From Diphasiastrum complanatum (Eukaryota > Streptophyta > Lycopodiopsida > Lycopodiales > Lycopodiaceae), in assembly GCA_029204225.1 (NCBI GenBank), contig CM055102.1:47152870-47216869 (forward strand): 64,000 bases of DNA. Reading direction: 5' to 3'. A program made the translations under genes and the position numbers. Shown in pieces: positions 1 to 11,043 of the stretch. The stretch's first letter is position 1, and each line of letters opens with the position of its first letter. The notes under the pieces are model-generated. The model made no database searches and was not told the DNA's origin. It was given only the letters and a program-made list of their open reading frames with translations.

Positions 1-29
1 TTCAATTGCTTTGCAAGACACCCTATTCA

Positions 30-1952
30 TCAAGTAGTTTGCACATACAAGAGACTCACCCCAAAAGGATTTGGGCAATCTAATCTTAAAGCCTTAGAAC
101 ATTCACATAATGTTCTATTCCTTCTTTCAGCAACTCCATTTTGTTGAGGAGTGTAAGGACAAGAAGTCTCTTTCTTGATCCCTTCCTCCTCACAAAAGGC
201 CTTGAACTCATTGGAGATGAATTCTCCACCATTGTCACTTCTAAGAATCTTGATGCTATGATTATGATGCTTTTCCACAAACAACTTGAACTTTACAAAA
301 GTATCAAATACTTGAGACTTGAAGGAAAGTAAGAACACCCAACAATATCTTGAGTAGTCATCAATGAAGGTTAAAAACATGGATGAACCTCCATTAGATT
401 TGGTGCTAGCAATGTGCACATCCGAGTGTATGAGTTCAAGAGGATGAGATGACTTTGTGATGGAGTTAGGAAACACCTTCTTATGTGCCTTGGATAAGGC
501 ACAAGCTTCACAAACCTTGTCTTCCTTCCCAATAGACCTTGGTAGGCCTAAAGCATACTCCTCCTTGATCATAGCCTCCATGGAACCCGAGTTGACATGT
601 CCAAGTCTTTTGTGCCATAAAGTAAAGGTAGATATTTTGCTCTTCTCGGCCAACATGACAACATTAGTATCCACAAATGCATCCAGGTTATAAAGTTTGC
701 CAAGTCTAGTGCCCTTAGCCACTATCTTACCCTTCTTCTTGATGAAACATTCATTTGAAGCAAAGTCAAAATTGAAACCATTGTCTACCATTTGGCCAAC
801 ACTTAGTAGATTCTTTGTTATTGTAGGAATGTACAAAACACCTTCTATGTTGATCTTTTTGGAAGATCCTAAGCAAAGGGGAATGCTACCAACTCCTTCA
901 ATCTTACAAGCTTCATCATTTGCTGTATAGATAGACTTTATAGGTCCATCATAAGATAAGAGAGAAGAGAAAAACTCCCTTTTACTAGTCATGTGTGAAC
1001 TAGCACCCGAGTCAATCCACCAAGGATCTTCTCCTTTGAAGCTTGTTGAAGAAAATATGGACATCATGAGAGAGTCCTCATGTGAACTCTCCTCCTCCTC
1101 CTCTTTGCTCATGTTGGCTTGGCTTTGATCTTGCTTCCTCTTGAAGCATTCCGAGGCATAATGCCCCATCTTGCTACAATAGTAGCACTTCACCTTTGAT
1201 TTGTCCTTCTTGACTTTGGTGGTTGATGGAGATGCCTTTGGGGGTCCTTCTTGATCCTCAAGCTTTGTAGACTTCTTGAATGTTGATCCTTTGCCTTTGG
1301 ACTTGCCTTTGCCTTTGGTGAAGAGAGCTTGGTCATCTCCACCTTGGATGGAAAGCCTATCCATCCTCTCTTGCATTTGGCTCCTTCTTGATTCCTCGGC
1401 CATGAGTGTGCCTTGGAGTTCTTCAAGTATGGGTAGCTTACCCATAATTGCATATCCCTGAACCAAATTGTCAAATTCAAAGCTTAGTCCATTCAATATG
1501 AGTTGAACAAGCTCTTCATCCTTGATAGGGTCACCTATAAAGGCTAGCTCTTTGTTCAATTCCTTTACTCTTAGGACAAAAGTATGTGCACTCTCTCCTT
1601 TCTTTTGATAGCTTCTATAGATTTGATTCTTCAAAGCTAACATTCTAGTTTGGTTCTTGGATTCATAGACCTTTTGCAAAGTCTCCCAAGCATCTTGAGC
1701 TGAAGTGCAATCTCCTACCTCTCTTAAGAGTTCATTTGCAACATTCATTTTTATGCAATGTAGTGCAACATTGCACCTCTTGATGTATTTGGCTTTTTCT
1801 TGAGGATGAATAGGTTCACCCTCCTTACCATTTACAATTTCCATCAGATCTTGCATGATCATGATAGATTCCATTCTAACTTTCCATATGGAATAGTTAG
1901 TTTTGTTGAGCCTTTCATTAGTATCCAAAAGATATGCATTTATAGATGCCAT
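30..1952 (-). CDS. Copia gag-protease-integrase polyprotein (5' part)
   Basis: The frame encodes 640 residues. Domains in order: a UBN2-type gag (about 1-200, starting MASINAYLLDTNERLNKTNY), a lysine-rich linker, a CCHC zinc knuckle (CYYCSKMGHYASEC, about 255-268), an aspartic protease with the active-site motif WWIDSGASSH (about 310-320), a GAG-pre-integrase domain with the zinc-binding pattern LWHKRLGH...CEAC, and an integrase core with the catalytic stretch from HSDVH through DDYSRY to SDNGGEF. This order, with integrase before reverse transcriptase, is diagnostic of Ty1/copia. Near position 50 the frame is lost by a small shift; the neighbouring frame continues the family sequence to the window edge. 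The long open frame suggests a fairly young copy, though this one base shift would stop a full polyprotein. Confidence 0.9.
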   Translation of the reverse strand: MASINAYLLDTNERLNKTNYSIWKVRMESIMIMQDLMEIVNGKEGEPIHPQEKAKYIKRCNVALHCIKMNVANELLREVGDCTSAQDAWETLQKVYESKNQTRMLALKNQIYRSYQKKGESAHTFVLRVKELNKELAFIGDPIKDEELVQLILNGLSFEFDNLVQGYAIMGKLPILEELQGTLMAEESRRSQMQERMDRLSIQGGDDQALFTKGKGKSKGKGSTFKKSTKLEDQEGPPKASPSTTKVKKDKSKVKCYYCSKMGHYASECFKRKQDQSQANMSKEEEEESSHEDSLMMSIFSSTSFKGEDPWWIDSGASSHMTSKREFFSSLLSYDGPIKSIYTANDEACKIEGVGSIPLCLGSSKKINIEGVLYIPTITKNLLSVGQMVDNGFNFDFASNECFIKKKGKIVAKGTRLGKLYNLDAFVDTNVVMLAEKSKISTFTLWHKRLGHVNSGSMEAMIKEEYALGLPRSIGKEDKVCEACALSKAHKKVFPNSITKSSHPLELIHSDVHIASTKSNGGSSMFLTFIDDYSRYCWVFLLSFKSQVFDTFVKFKLFVEKHHNHSIKILRSDNGGEFISNEFKAFCEEEGIKKETSCPYTPQQNGVAERRNRTLCECSKALRLDCPNPFGVSLLYVQTT

Positions 1953-2763
1953 CTAGTCTCCTAATCAAGGACTTGACACAAATGAAGGTTACTTCTATTG
2001 ATTTGATTGAAGGTCTACCTTATCCCACTTCTTAGGGACCTTAAAAGATCAGTAATAGACTTCCTATAAAGATCTAAGAATGATCTCTAACAAAATCAAA
2101 TCATAGAATACTAGAAACAATGCACTTGCTTGATTGAAGTAGACAATACTAGTAGAATTGCCCCTCTTTCTATAAAGAACATTAAAGCTTCCAAATGATC
2201 TGATCAAGAGTGAATTTCAGCAACCTAATATACTTCCAAAATCACTTGTAAAAGATCTAAATGGAACTTAATGAGGATGCAACACAATCTACTATCCAAT
2301 CACAAGCAAAAAATGATCAAAATTGATGAAAAATTGATCTAATTTGGTGCATAAGTCAAGCAATGGTTGGACTGAATCTAAATCACTTTAGGAGGTGTCT
2401 ACTACACCTTAGAACAGCCTTGAAGAGTCCCCAAAACTCTGATCTTCCCTCTCCTTGAATGCTAGAAAGCCTTCTCTATGAAATCACCTCCAAAACTCGC
2501 TTAGAAATCAATGCTTGGAGCAAGCAAAACTTGCTATCTTGGTAATGTGAATTGAATTCAACTTTGCCTCTGGTTTTAGACACCTAAACACCTGCAAATG
2601 AAGTCACACAACACCAATCTCCAATGTATTTGACTCACTTTGAGTTCTAGAATCAATACTAGATGCTAAGATCCAATCTACACAAGATTTAGATCAAAAA
2701 TTGTGATCAAATTGAATGAAAACCAAGGATTTAGCTCATTTCAGCCTTTAGGCTCTGATACCA

Positions 2764-3445
2764 TGTAAAAATTACAGCAAATAAGGATCCTAAAACACTT
2801 GAAATGATGAGGGAAACAATAGATTATGATTTCATAAGATTAGCACAAGTTGAACCATCAAAATCCATCAAAAATCTATGCTTGAACCTCACTAAATGGC
2901 CCAAATCCTTGAAGAAGGCTTCACACGTGTGAAAGTACGGCCTCACACAGTCTGAGTACTGTACACCAGACCTACATTCAATCCTATAATCATTAGTAAT
3001 CACAAGTACTCAAACAATTATGAACATAGAGAGCAATTGCACCATTATGAGAGAAAAAACATGAAATTGCTTGATTGATTTTGGTGAGATATCATCACCT
3101 ATATATACATGATCCATCACGGTTTTGGGCAGGTATGAGTAGCCCTAAACCTATCCCTAATGCTAATTTTGGTGGATCTTTCATCCCTACCAAGTTAGGG
3201 TTGGAATCTTGGAGATCCCTCAACAATGCAAAAATTACCAAAAATAGCTCCTATTTTTTCTCCCTTGTATCTAAGCATAATTTGGACTCATTCCAAAGGT
3301 TCTAACACTTAGGTCTACTTGAGAACATCCTTATGAATGGAATCCTATGCTATTTGGCACGTGTGACAAGCCACATCATGACCATCTAACTATTTACAAG
3401 TCATATGACCAAAACTAGTCAAGCTAGAATTGTGAATTTTTAACA
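2764..3445 (-). repeat. 5' LTR of the copia element at the window start
   Basis: The repeat is about 682 bp. Its lower edge begins TGTAAAAATTAC directly next to the primer-binding site, and its upper edge ends GAATTTTTAACA, giving a short imperfect terminal inverted repeat (TGTWAAAATT). The last ~110 bp, with the phrase ctatttggcacgtgtg and the end caagctagaattgtga, resemble the LTR family seen at 9252-9641 and 30206-30897. The LTRs are therefore related, but the rest differs enough to be a separate subfamily. Confidence 0.8.
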
Positions 3446-3519
3446 TCTGTCGTATGTATGAGTGTTCGGATGTGCATCATACATGCACATACCAAAAAAA
3501 ATGGAGAAGCAAACTAGAT

Positions 3520-4269
3520 GAAAAGTCGGTGCAGACAATGATGGTCGAATATTTAATGGGTCGCAGATCTATCGACTCTACAATCCAACCTCAAAGAAGG
3601 TGGTAATGAGCAGAGACGTGAAATTCGACAAATCGACATTTCCAAGAGTCAAAGAATCAAGAGGCCATGAAATCTTCTCAATACTACCAATTGAAGAGAG
3701 TTCAAGGCTAGAAATCGATTCACAATGTCGAACCACAGACTCTAGAATAGGAAGCGAAAGATCATCTTGTCAAAGAATTCGAAGAGCAAACACACCAGCA
3801 ATGACAAATCAAACGAAGAAGGTCGACAAGAATAAGAAGACCCCCTGACAGGTTCATCAATAATCTTCAATGGAGCGAGGACACAGATGTCGAATTCTGC
3901 AGCTTCACTTAGACATATCTAGAAGTAATCCAGAACCCAGAAGGAGAATTTTGGGAGCAAGCAAGTCGGAAGAGATCAAATCGATGAAGCAGAAGTAGAA
4001 TCAGACGTGGACACTTGAACCACTTCTCGAAAGAAAAATAAAGGTCAATTGTAAATGGGTATACAAAAAGAAGCTGAGATGGTAGTATTAGAAGAAACAA
4101 AGCTCAACTTGTCGCTAAAGGCTACACTAAGAGGTATGGTATGGATAACTTCGATACATACTCCCTGATGGTGACGATGTTGATAATCCGAGTACTCATA
4201 GCTTATGCTACAAAGTATGGTCTGGAAGTACACCAGATTGATGTAAAGACAACATTTCTCCACAGAGAC
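3520..4269 (+). pseudogene. Decayed copia pol, left part, split by a CACTA insertion
   Basis: Translated fragments of a copia polyprotein lie on the plus strand with several stops and frame changes. They include a post-integrase linker with RRSTRIRRPPDRF (about 3815-3855), the start of the reverse transcriptase (AQLVAKGYTKRYGMDNFDTY, about 4096-4155), and the conserved RT segment HQIDVKTTFL (about 4231-4260). The frame is cut at 4269 and resumes at 8021 with LDEQIFMKQPEGYED, exactly the next residues expected in a copia RT. The cut coincides with the left end of the CACTA element. Confidence 0.8.
4267..4269. other. Target-site duplication GAC, left copy (right copy 8021-8023)
   Basis: The trinucleotide GAC precedes the CACTA left terminus and is repeated directly after the right terminus at 8021-8023. 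It forms an aspartate codon in the interrupted copia reading frame. Confidence 0.85.
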
Positions 4270-4488
4270 CACAATAACATATCGCGCAAATTTCGACGTC
4301 CGCATCCGACATATGCTCGAAAATTTCATAATCCATTGCAATCCGACACGTTGAGTTCCGAAGTCCCAATAAAGAATCCGGAAATCACAGTCCGACGATC
4401 GGGAAATCTGGGCGGCAACCAATTTTTTAAAGGCACGTCGGAGTCCGACATGATGTCCATATGCCCACATGGCAGTGTATGATGTATA

Positions 4489-4812
4489 CTAAAACACAAA
4501 AAAAAAAAACAAATGTGTGTAATTAGAAATACTATTCATATATTGAGTAGTACAAAAACAAAACTTTACATAAACAATATTACACACCTTCCATCCACAT
4601 CTGTGAACAAATTCCCATTCTAATTCGGTCACTTCTTCTCCGTTTTTGGATGCTTTTAGCATCGTATCAAAAACCCATTCACAAGAGCATTTTGAAGGTA
4701 AAGGCTCCAAAGGTTCGTCATTCTCCAACGCCCTTCTTCTTCTTTGATTGATATTTCGTCTTCGTTTCCTTTCCTTTTTGGCTTCTTCATACCTTGAAAT
4801 CCACTTTTCCAT
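4489..4812 (-). CDS. Short basic frame at the CACTA left end, possibly the TNP2 tail
   Basis: A 107-residue frame on the minus strand lies directly downstream of the DUF4218-like part of TNP2. It starts with a very basic helix (about residues 10-27, rich in KK, RRR and ER) and continues with an acidic C-terminal half (ELEWEFVHRCGWK). It could be the separate C-terminal exon or tail of the transposase, or a small accessory frame of the element. I recognise no domain. Confidence 0.35.
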   Translation of the reverse strand: MEKWISRYEEAKKERKRRRNINQRRRRALENDEPLEPLPSKCSCEWVFDTMLKASKNGEEVTELEWEFVHRCGWKVCNIVYVKFCFCTTQYMNSISNYTHLFFFFVF

Positions 4813-6059
4813 CTATCCACCATTATATAATATGAATGTGTCAATTTTCTCTTTTGATTGAGGTGAAAGTCTTTTTTGCACACCATTTCCTTGTGTTACT
4901 TCACCCTTAACACGTTCATCTTCTTCTTCACACCACATCCTTGGACTTGCAGGATGCAATTGTGAGATTATTTCGGTGATATAAAACAAAGATTCCTGTA
5001 CATGCCAAATTTCTGCAATGCTACCTTCTGGCCTTGCCTTTTGTCTCACAAAGCCCTTCAAAACTTTCATAAACGCTCAAGGTAGAACATCCATCTCGTG
5101 TGCACAGGTCCTGCAATTGATACTTCTACGACCAAATGCACTAGAAGATGAACTTGTATATCCAAAAAGGAAGTTGGAAAATCTCTTTCCAACAAACTTA
5201 CCATTTCAATCATTTGGATTTTCATGGAATCCAATTCACTATTTTATATTTCTTTTGAGGAAATCCACCTGCAAGTTTGATAGTACATTAGGTTGTTTAA
5301 CACATAAAAAAATTGAAATATCACATATTTATACAAGTGCTTAAAAGAATATACAAACCTAATCATCAATGATAAATTGTAAAGCGTATTTTGTACGTCA
5401 TCGTTGAAGAGACCTCAAATAGAAATTGGAAGTATAAATTGCAACATCTTATGCCAATCATGTGATTTCAATCCACTTAATTTACCATCTTTGGTAAATG
5501 ACTTACATAAAGAATGTGCATAGCCTATTGGAGTTTTCATTTGTTTTATGACATGTTTAACATATGAGAGTTGCTCTTTTGTAAGAATCCACGGCACGCT
5601 AGGTAGAATCTCATCTCCATCTTCGGTGTATTGAATCCAATAGGGTCTTTTCACATCGGCCGCTTGTAGATCTTTACGAGCTGCGGAGTTGTCTTTTATG
5701 CCAATGATGTGGTTCCATAAGGATTCACCGACGTTTTTGAATATGTGCATAGGATCCAATAGATGGTTTATCAATAAATTCCTCCTATAGGGTAATTTAT
5801 GAAAAATAGACAACCGTTTCATACCATCAATGGATTCATTCCATGAAGAATTAACGTCGTGATGTTTAAGCCATTCACCATGCCATTCCGCTACTCCCAT
5901 GCGTGGGGGTGGTGGTGTAGTTAGAGGATTATCTCCTCGCTCTCCAAAAAATCGCCTATTCAACTTTCGAAAAGGACGATCAGGCGGCAAGTATTTGCGA
6001 TGATTGTCGTACACCACTTTTTTTAACATATGAATCATTAACTCCCGAGCAAAGAACAC
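4810..6059 (-). pseudogene. TNP2-type CACTA transposase, 5'-truncated and frameshifted
   Basis: Read on the minus strand, 6059-5415 encodes 214 residues of the transposase core. Recognisable family segments are MGVAEWHGEWLKHHDVN, MKRLSIFHKLPYRRNLLINH followed by LLDPMHIFKNVGESLW, and LKSHDWHKMLQFILPISI. The DUF4218 region follows toward 4810 with LKGFVRQKARPEGSIAE (about 5067-5017). Just before this segment the frame shifts by one base, with CGTTTATG where a longer T run would keep frame. The N-terminal several hundred residues usual in TNP2 are missing; the frame begins abruptly at the divergent gene boundary near 6060. TNP2 normally binds the ends and cuts the element, so this copy could not do so alone. 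Confidence 0.8.
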
Positions 6060-6061
6060 AA

Positions 6062-6972
6062 TTGCAAAATATGCTTAGCCATAATGAGGGTGGTCCCTCA
6101 CAAGAGGCAGCAGCTCCTGCCCCCACTGAAGAGTCATCCACAAATCCTTATTATGACGTGGATCCTCAAGGCAATATAATTGCCAATAGAAAAGGAAGGG
6201 TGATTTTGGACCTACTCTATTCTTTATGCCAACGTCATTTTGGCGACAGATTATTTAGTAAATGGTCCAAACAACCTGCCACCGATAAACGACAGGTTAT
6301 TGGTACCCTTCGTGACGAATTCCAACAAGAAGAGGAATTCAAGGAGAAGGAAATCCATAAGCATATGAGCTTATGGATTAGGCATCGTCGTGATATGGCC
6401 CGACGAGCTTATAGGGACGGGCAATCTAAGCCTTCCTGGTGTTCAAGAAGTGATTGGAACCGTGTAAAAGCGGATGAACGAACACCAGATAAATATAAGA
6501 TTCAGAAAGATGATGCAGCCGCTAGGATGCATGGGACAGGCAATCCTAGGTTGGGCTTGAGCGGAAAGGCGGGATTGCAAGCAAGTATGGTAAGTGAACT
6601 TACACTACTCTTATAGTTTATCTTTGATTTTATATGCTTTTATTATTTAATATGCATTATGACTAGCTGCTTCAACGTAGCCCTACATTAATTTCAACTT
6701 CAATTGAATGCATGGATAGTTGGCGGACTATGGACGTCTGCCAACTAAGGAGGAGTACGAATTTGCCTTCAGGGAATCGTATGACGCATTAGTCGACAAA
6801 CTAAAGAACGAGGGTCATCCTGCAAATGTAAGTATTAGTTTTTGTATTTATACTAATGTGGTTTGTATTTTGACGTCAATTTTATTTAATTTAATACGAT
6901 CAAGCATTAAATATTAATGTAGTTTGTTTGCTTGAGTTCATGCAGACTAGACTTCACGACGACGACGAGTAG
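6062..6972 (+). CDS. Second CACTA gene (plant Transposase_24/TNPA-like), three exons
   Basis: The likely exons are 6062-6589, 6720-6827 and 6946-6972. The donors (ATG|GTAAGT and AAT|GTAAGT) and acceptors (GATAG and TGCAG) are visible, and the joined frame stays open to a TAG at 6970. Exon 1 has an acidic N-terminus (first ATG at 6071) followed by IIANRKGRVILDLLY, a long charged helix and YRDGQSKPSWCSRSDWNRV. Exon 2 reads LPTKEEYEFAFRESYDALVD. The GRLPT...EYE arrangement resembles the plant transposase family found beside TNP2 in En/Spm elements, which in related elements binds subterminal repeats. The total is about 221 codons. It starts 3 bp from the 5' edge of the TNP2 remnant on the other strand, so a shared promoter has probably been deleted. 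The 5' limit is uncertain. Confidence 0.65.
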
Positions 6973-7114
6973 ATTAGGTTTATAAGTTTTAGTTGATGTT
7001 AGATCTAGAAAGACTCGTGCGACATTAAAGCACCAATTTTGTGATACATTAATTCATATTATGAAAAATATTACTATTGCAAATGATTGTGTTATATTGC
7101 CATTGCTTTTATAT

Positions 7115-7142
7115 GTGCAATGTTTTTTTTTTTTTTTTTTTT
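7115..7142. repeat. Poly-T run inside the CACTA element
   Basis: A run of about 26 thymines lies in the noncoding stretch 6980-7500, which holds no other recognisable feature. Confidence 0.8.
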
Positions 7143-7499
7143 CGAAAATTGCAATGTCAAATTTAGGGATGTGGATTGACGTAATAATCAACTAAGAAAT
7201 GTCGAATTTCAAAACAACAATCGATATTATATCTAAAAATCTAAATGAAATTTATGATGTGCACAAAGCAATGCAATAAAGTATTGTCATTCATAATGAA
7301 CATGAAGTAATGCAATAAAATATAAAATGAAAAGTAGTTTAAGAATGAAAAGTACCTCATGCTTAGTTTGTTGTTTGATCCAAATGTTGAATGCAACTCG
7401 AAAGTAGTGTTTTAAAAACAATTCACGAACAACGCTTCTCCAAGAACTCAATTCCAAGAACAGCCCGAAAAAATGCGCGCGCTATTTTTTACGTATTTT

Positions 7500-8020
7500 T
7501 TATTTGTTTTACCTAATTTGGGACGTCGGAATCTGACATCCTAACGCGTCAGATAGACGTTGGATAGACATCAGACACACGTCGGACATATTTTTTGATC
7601 ATTCTATTAACAGATGTCGGACTCCGACAACTTTAAGGAACGTCAGATTCCGACGTCCAAGGATACGTCGGATGAGCATCGGACATCCGTCGGTAAAATT
7701 TTGACATCATTCTGTGTTTACAGACGTCGGAATCCGACTGAATTCTAGGATGTCGCATTCCGACAGCCATGTCAGAGCGTTTGTGACGTCTTTGGACGTC
7801 GCATTGCGACGTCCAGGTCAACACCTATTCTCGTCACTGGAATTTTGTCCTGTGGTGTCCAACACGTTGTGCCTGTCGGACTGCGACGTGTTTTAAAGTC
7901 GTCGGATTCCAACGACCTTATAGCGACATGTTTTTCCGACGTTCGCGACGAATTAAAAAAAAATTAAGCTCGCGATTCACGTCACAAAACACGTCGCAAA
8001 TTGCGGCGGGTGTTGTTGTG
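7500..8020. repeat. CACTA subterminal repeats (GTCGGAnTCCGAC class)
   Basis: The right subterminal region holds a dense set of short inverted motifs around GTCGGANTCCGAC, for example near 7527, 7617, 7646, 7727, 7753, 7798, 7876 and 7900, in both orientations. The left end (4290-4460) has the same class of motif. In En/Spm elements such repeats are where the TNPA-type protein binds. The region is much more GC- and CpG-rich than its neighbours. Confidence 0.75.
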
Positions 8021-8745
8021 GACCTAGATGAACAAATCTTCATGAAGCAACCTGAAGGATACGAAGACTCGAACAATCAAGATTACGTTTGTCGGTTGCA
8101 TCCATGTATCTACGGTCTTAAGCAAGCCTCACAAGCTTGGTATAAGAAGCTCGATGGTCTCCTGAAGTCTCTAGGCTTCACTCCTACACAACTTGACTCT
8201 AGTGTCTATATCAAAAGAATAGAAATGAATTTTGTGATTTTGACAATATTTGTGGACGACTCTTTGATGATAGGAAATTGTTTGATGATGATTAATGAAA
8301 TGAAGAGTCAGATATCTGCAAATTACGAGATCACAGATCCAGGGGAAGCGATGAAATGTCTGGGGCTGCAAATCAAAAGCGACCTAATAAGAGGAGTCAT
8401 GCATCTAAACCAATCCAAATATCCTGAAAAAGTATTGAAGCAATATGGAATGATCGAGTGCAAAGAGAAGACAACATCGATGATAGCCGGAGCCATATTG
8501 TCGAGCAAGATTGCCCAAGCATAGATGAGGAGAGACAAAAGATGGAGAGAATACCATACCAAAATTTGATCAGGAGTCTGATGTACCTTACAGTTTGTAC
8601 AAGACCCGATTTAGCGTTCTCTGTTTATTCACTCAGTCAATGCTCCTCCAATCCTAGCATGCAACACTAGTTGATGGCAAAACGAATTCTACAATATCTG
8701 AAAGGCACTCAAAACTTGGGATTGATCTATGAAAGATAAAAGGAA
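8021..8745 (+). pseudogene. Decayed copia pol, right part (reverse transcriptase)
   Basis: This continues the RT cut at 4269. Visible segments are LDEQIFMKQPEGYED, the family-typical YGLKQASQAWYKKLDGLL, and the catalytic region TIFVDDSLMIGN, where FVDD replaces the usual YVDD. The frame closes at 8522. The shifted continuation RIPYQNLIRSLMYLTVCTRP and RILQYLKGTQNLGLIYE is readable to about 8735. The RNase H domain that should follow is absent; sequence from about 8750 belongs to another element. Confidence 0.8.
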
Positions 8746-8749
8746 TTCA

Positions 8750-9251
8750 TTCTACAACATTACAATGAATTTTTCTTAATAATTGGAGTGCATTCCATAG
8801 GAAAAGCAACGTGCAAATGGAACATTTCCATTGTTAAAAGCTACAATCCGTAAATGCTTCAAACTATAGTAAATCAACATGAATAGATCTAGCATACCTT
8901 ACTTTTGTAATGTTTATATCGCATTGAAAAATCGTCTCGCCTCATATTTCACTATAAGCATACAATGATTTCAAAAGTTTTGCTACTCCCGCTTTAGTTG
9001 TTGCATTGAGCAGACCAAGATTTTCAGTCTTAAAGCTCTAGTCCCAAATTTTGGAACGAGCATGAAGAGAAGTTATTACATACTTAGCTAACTATTGTCT
9101 GAAGTTAACCATACCAGTTAAACGTCGGGCAAGGTCGGAAACTCAAAAAACGTTGACCAGAAGTTACCGGTTCGCATTCTCTCTCTACATAACCTCTCTC
9201 TAAAGTAAAGTTTCTTAAAGGGCCCATTTTGAGCCCATACTTCCCCTAATG
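8750..9251 (-). mobile_element. Left-end fragment of an E-family element (E2), inverted
   Basis: On the minus strand, from 9251 downward, this begins CATTAGGGG and continues GGGCTCAAAATGGGCCC. That matches the termini at 20226, 26699 and 28744. Its upper edge abuts an LTR (9252-9641) interrupted at the same point as the LTR resuming at 28745, so it reads as the left end of the element whose right end is at 28744. The ~500 bp are noncoding. Its lower edge abuts the copia relic, probably at the inversion breakpoint. Confidence 0.6.
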
Positions 9252-9641
9252 AAACTCGATTTTTTTTTCATATTTAGATGGAGATCTCATCACATCTTTA
9301 TACATTTCGAGCTTGGATCTGAAAATTTAGAGAATCTTTGATATTATCATACCTTAACCCTAACATCTAGCCTAATAGATCATTGGATCAACCCTAATAT
9401 GGGGTCAAGATCTCAAAATCCAAAAGCAATGTAAAACACGCTATTTTTAGATCCTAAAATTTCTCTAGCTTATCTAAGCACACTTTGGCCTCATTTCAAA
9501 GATGCTATCACAATGTAATATGAGGAATGAAGTCTTGGGAAAGCATCCTATGCTATTTGGCACGTGTGGCAACTATTTACATGGCCATCTTGCCATGAAT
9601 GTGACCAAAATTGGTCAAGCTAGAATTGTGAAATTTCAACA
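9252..9641 (-). repeat. First 390 bp of an LTR, inverted half of a split LTR
   Basis: Read on the minus strand from 9641, it starts TGTTGAAATTTCACAATTC and follows the LTR at 30206-30897 closely until the E-family terminus. The remaining 305 bp of the same LTR are at 28745-29049. The two pieces sum to 695 bp against 692 bp for the intact 3' LTR. CCAAA follows at 9642-9646. Confidence 0.85.
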
Positions 9642-10505
9642 CCAAAGGTACATTGACCGATAAATCCTCCAAATGGGTAAAATCTTTAATATCCAATTGT
9701 CATCATCATATAAACTAAGTTTACATGATATATTGGATGAGCATTCAACCAATCATAATGATCAAGATTAAAAGCTAACAAATCAATCTTTTAACTTTCA
9801 CATTTACCCTGAAAATCAATCTTTAGTTTGACTTCAATATCAAATAAGTACTTAGAGATGGAATAATTCTCCAATTAACTATCTTTGCACTGAAATACTA
9901 TATCGACCTTTAGAAGTACACTAAGAGAAATTTTTTTCTATTGGGTCTAATTCTCTCCAATCTACTAACATCACCTTCATCTAACCTCAATTTACATGAA
10001 TCTCTGGGTGAAATGTCACCTTTCATTGGAAATCAATGTTCAAAAGTTAAAGATCCAAACAATTGTAGTCCAAGACTATCCACAATTACTTGTAGACCTG
10101 TCATAAATGCTTCTTGGTACCCATACACTTAGAATTTTTTTTTAAAACTAAAGTACAACCATTCATCCTACCAAAATCTCTAGGAGATCCATCAAGATAA
10201 AAATGACTTTAACTCCATCCTTGGTACTCCATATACTCTCTTGAGTCAAATGCTCTTATTCCTAGCATCGTATGTAAGAAAATAGCAACCTTAAATTTTG
10301 ATAGACTTGTTTGTCTCCTAATTAATCGGAGACTTTAGGCTGAAAACAGTACTTAAGCATTCCTTGACTACAATCTGTAAATGTAAGCAAATTCCTCATA
10401 AGTAAGCAATTACTTAATGAAAATGTCTGTGAGATGTACATAATCTCAAATATGCATTGGAGTAAAGAATTTTATAGTTCAAATAACAGATCTGGGGATT
10501 GACAT
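9642..10505 (-). repeat. Internal fragment of the non-autonomous LTR family at 48976-55865
   Basis: The segment matches the region starting near 49660, for example tcatcatcatataaacta and the phrases around ccaagactatccacaatt. It is noncoding. It begins exactly where the fragment at 30898-31571 leaves off in the family sequence (at ggtccaaagg), so the two are halves of one copy. Confidence 0.8.
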
Positions 10506-11040
10506 TTTGCGAGTAGAGTTTTGCGAGTTTTTAATTGGAAACAATACAAATTGTGGCTACAACATTTTTTCTTAAAAGAAATAGAATATACATGGAATAT
10601 TCTCTAGATACCAAGGTCAACAAAAAAACATCAATGTTGTATTTGACTGTATTGATGATGCAAGTTCCAAGATGCACAAATTTTTTTCAAATATCAATAT
10701 GTCATTGTACATGTTTGATATATATTGAAAATTTTCTAACTAGGTGTAACTTTCCAAAAGACATTTTCTATCCACCAAACCTTATTGGGTAAGCACCAAG
10801 GGTCCAATACATCAACAATGCATCACATGTTAACCACGTAATAAGTCAAAAGTAATAACAAAAAAGACACACTGCAAACCAACAGAAATACATCCCGAAA
10901 TTTGTTCTACTGCAAAACGTAATGAGATACATCCTGAAATTTGTTGCACCTTGAAGTCATTAGAAATGCACCCCCTCAGGCAATCCCAAAATGAACATAG
11001 AATCTGCATGAGACGCAAATCCATGTGATCAAAAAACACA
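10506..11040. other. No gene seen
   Basis: AT-rich sequence with only short chance frames. I recognise no repeat, RNA gene or regulatory feature. Confidence 0.5.
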
Positions 11041-11043
11041 ATC

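Larger units (their letters stand above)
1..3445 (-). mobile_element. Ty1/copia LTR retrotransposon, 5' part, cut by window edge
   Basis: In minus-strand order this holds a 5' LTR (3445-2764), a primer-binding site, an untranslated leader (about 2763-1953) and a gag-pol frame (1952-30) that runs to the window edge. The primer-binding site is the reverse complement of ggctctgatacca at about 2751-2763, which reads TGGTATCAGAGCC, the usual initiator-methionine tRNA match of plant copia elements. The 3' half (reverse transcriptase, RNase H, 3' LTR) lies outside the window, so the target duplication cannot be tested. A related but more decayed gag lies at 34.7-35.6 kb. Confidence 0.9.
4270..8020. 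mobile_element. CACTA-type (En/Spm) DNA transposon with CACAA ends, 3-bp TSD GAC
   Basis: The 3751-bp element is delimited on three grounds. First, the termini are inverted repeats: the left end reads CACAATAACATATCGCGCAA and the reverse complement of the right end reads CACAACAACACCCGCCGCAA, with further matches to a shared CGACG. Second, both flanks carry GAC (4267-4269 and 8021-8023), the 3-bp duplication typical of CACTA elements. Third, removing the element and one GAC rejoins a copia RT in frame. Inside are a 5'-truncated TNP2-like transposase on the minus strand, a second transposase-type gene on the plus strand, and GC-rich subterminal repeats. The termini start CACAA rather than CACTA. 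Because TNP2 is truncated and frameshifted, the copy should be non-autonomous. Confidence 0.92.

Noticed and set aside
2751-2763. tRNA-like sequence next to LTRs (also at 13299, 29050, 47733, 55365, 63360)
   Set aside because: These are short primer-binding sites complementary to methionine tRNA, not tRNA genes. No full cloverleaf was seen.
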